Both the position numbers and the translations under genes were made by a program. 64,000 nt of DNA from Argyresthia goedartella. Its lineage: Eukaryota > Arthropoda > Insecta > Lepidoptera > Argyresthiidae. The notes beneath the pieces are model-generated. The model ran no database searches and was not told the DNA's origin. It saw only the letters and a list, made by a program, of their open reading frames with translations. Shown piece by piece: positions 62,263-64,000 of the stretch. Position 1 is the stretch's first letter. Each line of letters starts with the position of its first letter. The stretch is from positions 18,408,552 to 18,472,551 of the forward strand of contig OX463832.1 in the NCBI GenBank assembly GCA_949825045.1, in the 5' to 3' direction.

Positions 62263-64000
62263 TTAGTGGTTGAATTTTTCTCTCAGAACACCATGATGTG
62301 GGATGAAATGACCAGGTTTGTCTGAATTTGGTAATGTGCACTCTGACATGTGGCCCAATGACTCGTATTCTGCCATGAAATCTTTATATAACTGACCTAA
62401 TCTTGATTGAGATTCAAAACGGCGCTCTTGTGATAAAAAGCACTTTTTAGCTTTATGATGTGTATCGCCGAGTAACTCAGGTGATTCCTTCAAAGGGATC
62501 TTTTCACTAAACCGTCCGTCCTTCAGACGAGTAGTGTTTTCCATGAAATGAGTCTCGCATAATTGCTCCTCTTTCGAGTAGTGAGGTAAATAAGGATTTA
62601 CTTCCTCTAACTGCCAAAATCGCACAAGGTCATGATGAAGTTTGTCCGTGTCATCGATTAACTCATGTTGAGTTGTACCAATTTTACTAAAATTGCATTT
62701 AAGTGTTTTGCTTTTTGATGAGTAAGTGGGACCAATAGGTCCTGAAACCAACCATCCAAACCTCGTTTCAAACAAGATAGGTTGACCTTCACCCAATGCT
62801 ATGCGCTGAGATCCTAAAATGTCCCAGAAAACATCGGCTCCTATTATCAAATCCACCGGGGCCGGTGTGTGAAAGTGTGGATCGGCCAAATTAATCTCTG
62901 ATGGGATATCTAAGTTATTTAAATTGATATGACTGCAAGGCATGTTGTCAGTGATTGAAGGCAAAACGTAGCAACTAAACTTCATCGAAAATGAATCATC
63001 CAATGACGTAACTGATACCTGACATAGTTTATTTATTTGCGTGGAAGCATTGTTGATGCCCATTATTGACTTGTCAATATTATTAACAGGCAAGTTTAAT
63101 TTCGAATACAATTTTTCGGTCATTAAACAGGATGTTCTTCCACTATCTAAAATAGCTCGTGCAACATGTTGTCTGTTATGAGAGTCATAAATTTTTATCA
63201 AAGTCGTTGATAGTAGTACAGCACCACTACTCTCGGTTTTAGACGACATGGTCGCTGAAAGACTAACACCGCCACTAGCGCCATCTTTTGGCTGACTTGT
63301 GTGACTTGGAGGCGTCTGTAATGAATCATTATTATTAATAGGTTTGGATGTAGTCCCATTACCTTCTAATTTCGATGACTTGAAATCAGCCACATGAATA
63401 AGAGTACTGTGCTTACGCTTACATATTTTGCAGCTTACCCTTTTCTTACAGTTATTTGCAAAGTGACCGCTACACAAACAATTAAAACATATTTTATAGT
63501 TAGGCAACAACTTCAACCTCACTTCATTACTCAATGACAAGAATTGAGAACACTCGCTAAGACTATGTTCACCATTACATTTTTGGCATGACTTATTATC
63601 ATTACCAGACGTAACGGACACCATAGTTTTAAGTTTGGGGGTATTGACTTTCGTCTGACCTAATTGACCTGACCGCGACAGTTCCAAAATTTCTACTAAA
63701 TCTGCGCGACTGCGCAGGAATGAAAGAAATGACTCAAATTTAATATCTTTGCCTGCGTTCATTCGCCCTTTAAATTCCTCCCATTCGCGATATGTTTTAG
63801 AATCTAATTTTTGAGTGATTATATATATGAGTAGAGTATCCCAATATTCAATTGGATCATCGAGGAGTTTAAGAGCTCTTAGATTCTTGTTAATTTGGTC
63901 AATAAGACGTTTTAAGACTTCTGAGGATTCCTTTGTGATGTGCTCAATGTTGAATAGCGCCGAAACGTGATTTTGCACTAATAACTTTTTATTATTGAAT
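62263..64000 (-). CDS. BEL 2 Gag, protease and linker (N-terminus outside the window)
   Basis: The frame is open from the window edge to 62263. Gag shows LRALKLLDDPIEYWDTLLIY and EEFKGRM, then knuckles CQKCNGEHSLSEC, CFNCLCSGHFANNC and CKICKRKHSTLIH. The protease block ARAILDSGRTSCLM has DSG. Then come IDLIIGADVFWDILG, RFGWLVSG, and CETHFMENTTRLKDGRFSEK and HMSECTLPNSDKPGHFIPHH, the BEL linker to the polymerase. No stop interrupts 579 codons. Confidence 0.9.
   Translation of the reverse strand, partial: FNNKKLLVQNHVSALFNIEHITKESSEVLKRLIDQINKNLRALKLLDDPIEYWDTLLIYIITQKLDSKTYREWEEFKGRMNAGKDIKFESFLSFLRSRADLVEILELSRSGQLGQTKVNTPKLKTMVSVTSGNDNKSCQKCNGEHSLSECSQFLSLSNEVRLKLLPNYKICFNCLCSGHFANNCKKRVSCKICKRKHSTLIHVADFKSSKLEGNGTTSKPINNNDSLQTPPSHTSQPKDGASGGVSLSATMSSKTESSGAVLLSTTLIKIYDSHNRQHVARAILDSGRTSCLMTEKLYSKLNLPVNNIDKSIMGINNASTQINKLCQVSVTSLDDSFSMKFSCYVLPSITDNMPCSHINLNNLDIPSEINLADPHFHTPAPVDLIIGADVFWDILGSQRIALGEGQPILFETRFGWLVSGPIGPTYSSKSKTLKCNFSKIGTTQHELIDDTDKLHHDLVRFWQLEEVNPYLPHYSKEEQLCETHFMENTTRLKDGRFSEKIPLKESPELLGDTHHKAKKCFLSQERRFESQSRLGQLYKDFMAEYESLGHMSECTLPNSDKPGHFIPHHGVLREKFNH

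Larger units (their letters stand above)
59178..64000 (-). mobile_element. BEL/Pao retrotransposon 2 (5' end outside the window)
   Basis: From the right edge leftward on the minus strand come Gag, protease, reverse transcriptase, RNase H and integrase, the BEL order. Only two frame changes (about 62260 and 61820) interrupt nearly 4.7 kb, so it is better preserved than BEL 1. After the integrase stop there is a TGTTGTTGC...TTACA segment (59301-59178) that could be a truncated 3' LTR, but there is no partner to compare. Confidence 0.88.

Overview
This window looks like an intergenic, transposon-packed stretch of an insect genome, most likely a moth or butterfly. That placement is an inference. 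It rests on the mix of families (BEL/Pao, Ty3/gypsy and Ty1/copia elements, jockey- and CR1-like LINEs, a Helitron, a mariner with catalytic spacing DD37D, a hAT element), on AT-rich spacers, on spliced-looking exon scraps, and on a tRNA-headed SINE whose (ATT)n tail resembles common lepidopteran repeats. No complete host gene, rRNA, true tRNA or CRISPR array is visible. Almost every reading frame belongs to a mobile element, and most are broken.

Layout from left to right. 1-3720: CR1-group LINE A (+), abutting a gypsy element (-) at 3721-7164. 7165-13151: a BEL element (-) with a 489-bp 5' LTR and primer binding site; a jockey-like LINE sits in its RNase H region, followed by a local inversion. 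13310-13525: a SINE. 13853-14111: a foldback made of two reverse transcriptase scraps. 14600-19217: a complete copia element (-) with both LTRs and a 5-bp target duplication. 19500-22200: LINE and SINE scraps and a frameshifted Myb/SANT-like fragment. 22960-25935: CR1-group LINE B (+), truncated at its 3' side. 27862-29949: a decayed hAT element (+). 30180-35590: a second gypsy element (-) with a 1002-codon gag-pol frame. 36049-36165: a ZAD-type zinc-finger exon. 40302-40378: a THAP-type first exon lying between inverted repeats. 57160-59112: a copia fragment (-). 59178-64000: a second BEL element (-) running off the right edge.

The most informative structure is a Helitron on the minus strand, spread over 36.9-55.7 kb. 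Its replication-initiator N-terminus is split into four pieces by a mariner (53913-55209), a near full-length CR1-group LINE C (48574-53762) and a jockey LINE D (45281-48197). Each insertion has a recognisable target duplication, and removing it rejoins Helitron coding sequence. A fourth insert, LINE E, cuts the initiator at about 44073. The catalytic middle of the initiator is not visible, but the PIF1-type helicase half lies at 37301-39022.

All six LTR retrotransposons, the Helitron and the mariner point the same way (minus), while the LINEs are mixed. This bias, plus the density of nested dead elements, makes a piRNA-producing locus worth testing. That is a hypothesis only; nothing in the DNA proves it.
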